DNA from: Leishmania infantum JPCM5
Taxonomy: Eukaryota > Euglenozoa > Kinetoplastea > Trypanosomatida > Trypanosomatidae
Direction: 5' to 3'
Assembly: GCF_000002875.2 (NCBI RefSeq)
Contig: NC_009413.2
Location: 355,323 to 419,322, forward strand
Length of the DNA: 64,000 nucleotides
This document shows positions 62,386-64,000 of the stretch, piece after piece; within the stretch, counting starts at the first letter, position 1, and every line of letters starts with the position of its first letter. A program made the position numbers and the translations under genes. Under the pieces are notes generated by a model, which worked only from the letters and a program-made list of their open reading frames with translations, was not told the origin of the DNA and made no database searches.

Positions 62386-64000
62386 ATGCATGAGCCTCGA
62401 GCGCCCAACGCACACACCCGCGCCGCATCGCCGCCCCCGGCGAGTCCTCAACCCCTTCCTCTTCTGCCAGCCGTCTTTACCGCCCAGCAGGCGGAGGAGA
62501 GTGTCGAGCTCATTCAGCGGGAGCTCTCGCGACTTTTGCGGGCGTGTGAGTACAGGGAGCAGCACCCTTACAACGTCTTCAAGGGGAGAGGGGATAGCAG
62601 CCGCGGTGCAGCAACGCCCCGCAGTACCGGCAGCAGCAACGGCACCTCTTCGCGGTCCGCGTCGGCGTTGGCATCGCATAGACGTGACCCAACGGCGTCC
62701 TTGCTGTCGGACGCAGACCCATCGCTCCAGCTGGCCCAGCTCACCACTGCTTTCTCCTCTTTCCCACTCGGTCCTCATGGCAGTGATGCCGCCGAAGCAG
62801 CGTTCTTCTCCGTTGCCGGGACTAGTGCAGCGGCGAACGCCGCACCCGCGGTGGCGAATCTCAGCGGTGCTTCTTTCTCCGCCTTCGAAAGGCGCCGTAT
62901 CGCACATCTCCTGGGTCGTGTGGCGCTAGAGATCGCCGCTGTCTGGACGTACGTCCGTCGAAACGAGCCGCTTTGCGGGACCTCACCAGGGGACCCCACC
63001 GCGCCAGTCTCGTCTGTCCGAACAACACACGGGACAGCGCGGCCGTCGAGTGACCGCAGCACGGCCGCCCCGGCAGCGTCGCCGCTAGCTCCGGCGTCTT
63101 TGAACGCTGACGGCGGCGATGGGTGTGCCGCAATGACAGTCAAAGTCACAAGCGAGGAACCTGGAGCCCCGACACCTGCGGTGCTGCAGAACTCTGTGTT
63201 GGGTGAGGCAACCGAGGAGCGGCAAGACGCATGTGACGGCGATCCTGTACCGCAGATTACAGCCCTGAGTGCACTGATTGAGGCTGCTGCTGCTATCCAA
63301 CGCGCTCTTGAGATGGCGGATGGCGGCGGTGGGGTTGATCACGCTGCCTCAGCAGAACGTGCCGGTGCAGCAGCAGCATGCAGTGTGAGCGCGAACACGC
63401 TTCTGGGGGCTGCTCAAGCAGCAGCGCTAACATTCAGCAGTTTCCCCCTTGACGGCGTCAGGGCACCCACTCAGGAAGCTGCGGGCGTCGGTGTTGGTAA
63501 GCAGTCTTGCCGCGGCTCCGCCGTCGTTGATACGTCTTCTGATGTCGCGGGGGCATCGCAAGCCCCGCCGTCAGCCCTCACCGGAGGTCGGACCTCCGCA
63601 CGAGAGGCTGCTGAGCAGCACAGCGGAGAAGGCGAGTCGAAACCGCTCGCAATGCCTAACGCTACCGTTGCGCGGCAGGCTCCCAGCGGTAGCAGCCCAG
63701 TGAAGCGGGGCAGCACTGCATCATCTTCCATTCCTTCCTACCTGCGCGCCTATGTATTCGAGGAGGGTGCTGACGGCTGCGCTGACGAGATGGACAACTT
63801 CGGTGAGGGGAACGGCGTTAGTGGCAACCAAGGGGCCAGGGCGGTGCTGGCGAATGCAGACAAGAGCGTGTCTCGTTCCATCAGTGTAGGTAGTGCCAAT
63901 GCTCGTTCCCTTTCGCGAGCCAGTGAACTGCCTGCCACCTCGCACGACGACGGCTATAAGACACGGCCGTCCTCAGCTCGCTCTGCCGTGGAGCACCCTG
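62386..64000 (+). CDS. Low-complexity protein, 3' end beyond the window
   Basis: The frame from the ATG at 62386 reads through 538 codons to the end of the window without a stop, while the other frames are broken. Codon third positions are GC-rich and the start follows the best acceptor in the window, so coding is well supported. Near the N-terminus is a short helix (FTAQQAEESVELIQRELSRL, about 29-48). A second ordered patch lies near 166-185 (FERRRIAHLLGRVALEIAAV). The rest is rich in Ala, Ser, Gly, Pro and Thr. No domain recognised; total length unknown. Confidence 0.8.
   Translation, partial: MHEPRAPNAHTRAASPPPASPQPLPLLPAVFTAQQAEESVELIQRELSRLLRACEYREQHPYNVFKGRGDSSRGAATPRSTGSSNGTSSRSASALASHRRDPTASLLSDADPSLQLAQLTTAFSSFPLGPHGSDAAEAAFFSVAGTSAAANAAPAVANLSGASFSAFERRRIAHLLGRVALEIAAVWTYVRRNEPLCGTSPGDPTAPVSSVRTTHGTARPSSDRSTAAPAASPLAPASLNADGGDGCAAMTVKVTSEEPGAPTPAVLQNSVLGEATEERQDACDGDPVPQITALSALIEAAAAIQRALEMADGGGGVDHAASAERAGAAAACSVSANTLLGAAQAAALTFSSFPLDGVRAPTQEAAGVGVGKQSCRGSAVVDTSSDVAGASQAPPSALTGGRTSAREAAEQHSGEGESKPLAMPNATVARQAPSGSSPVKRGSTASSSIPSYLRAYVFEEGADGCADEMDNFGEGNGVSGNQGARAVLANADKSVSRSISVGSANARSLSRASELPATSHDDGYKTRPSSARSAVEHP

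Noticed and set aside
1..64000. tRNA, rRNA, snoRNA, CRISPR or transcription strand-switch region
   Set aside because: No cloverleaf, rRNA-like or repeat-spacer pattern was recognised, and all supported genes except the uncertain relic are on one strand.

Overview
The window looks like nuclear DNA of a trypanosomatid flagellate of the Leishmania group. Every convincing gene is intron-free, GC-rich and on the + strand, as expected of one stretch of a polycistronic transcription unit. Genes are separated by long spacers rich in pyrimidine runs and TG/CA/TA microsatellites, and many start codons lie shortly after a polypyrimidine tract plus AG, the layout of spliced-leader trans-splicing. Three copies of a repeat whose 5' end matches the 79-bp (Pr77) signature of the ingi/L1Tc retroposon clade support this; their size and spacer position fit the SIDER elements of Leishmania. 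The species cannot be decided from the sequence alone.

Layout, left to right: a G-type ABC half-transporter with a degenerate nucleotide-binding domain (467-2629); a small putative protein (3175-3702); OvoA, the ovothiol sulfoxide synthase/methyltransferase (4982-7255), with retroposon copy A in its 3' flank; a mitochondrial-type membrane protein of unknown function (9712-11436); a low-complexity protein (13858-15156) followed by retroposon copy B; a 1730-residue kinesin ending in a RanBP2-type zinc finger (18423-23615); a disordered protein (25708-27351) followed by 5'-truncated retroposon copy C; two adjacent coiled-coil proteins that appear to be diverged tandem paralogues (28736 to an assembly gap at 31400-31500, and 33266-35188); a small CxxC protein (37381-37851); a 2.7-kb degenerate region that may be a relic of a membrane-protein gene on the - strand (38515-41264); a quinone oxidoreductase (41551-42603); an SseB-like protein split by a large insertion (44339-46513); a helical protein with a 42-residue repeat (47490-48083); a 1898-residue protein with three cyclic-nucleotide-binding-like folds (49887-55583); Ku70 with a C-terminal SAP domain (57685-60588); and the 5' part of another low-complexity gene that runs off the end (62386-64000).

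As usual for such units, neighbouring genes do not form a pathway: redox/thiol metabolism (OvoA, quinone oxidoreductase), cytoskeleton (kinesin, coiled-coil pair), DNA-end binding (Ku70) and signalling-like folds are interspersed. The most striking points are the virtual identity of three retroposon copies from a family known to be degenerate, the zinc-finger kinesin, the tandem LWG/LPxF coiled-coil pair, the split SseB domain and the catalytically dead ABCG domain. Start codons were placed at the first in-frame ATG; longer open frames beginning at TTG, GTG or CTG were trimmed.
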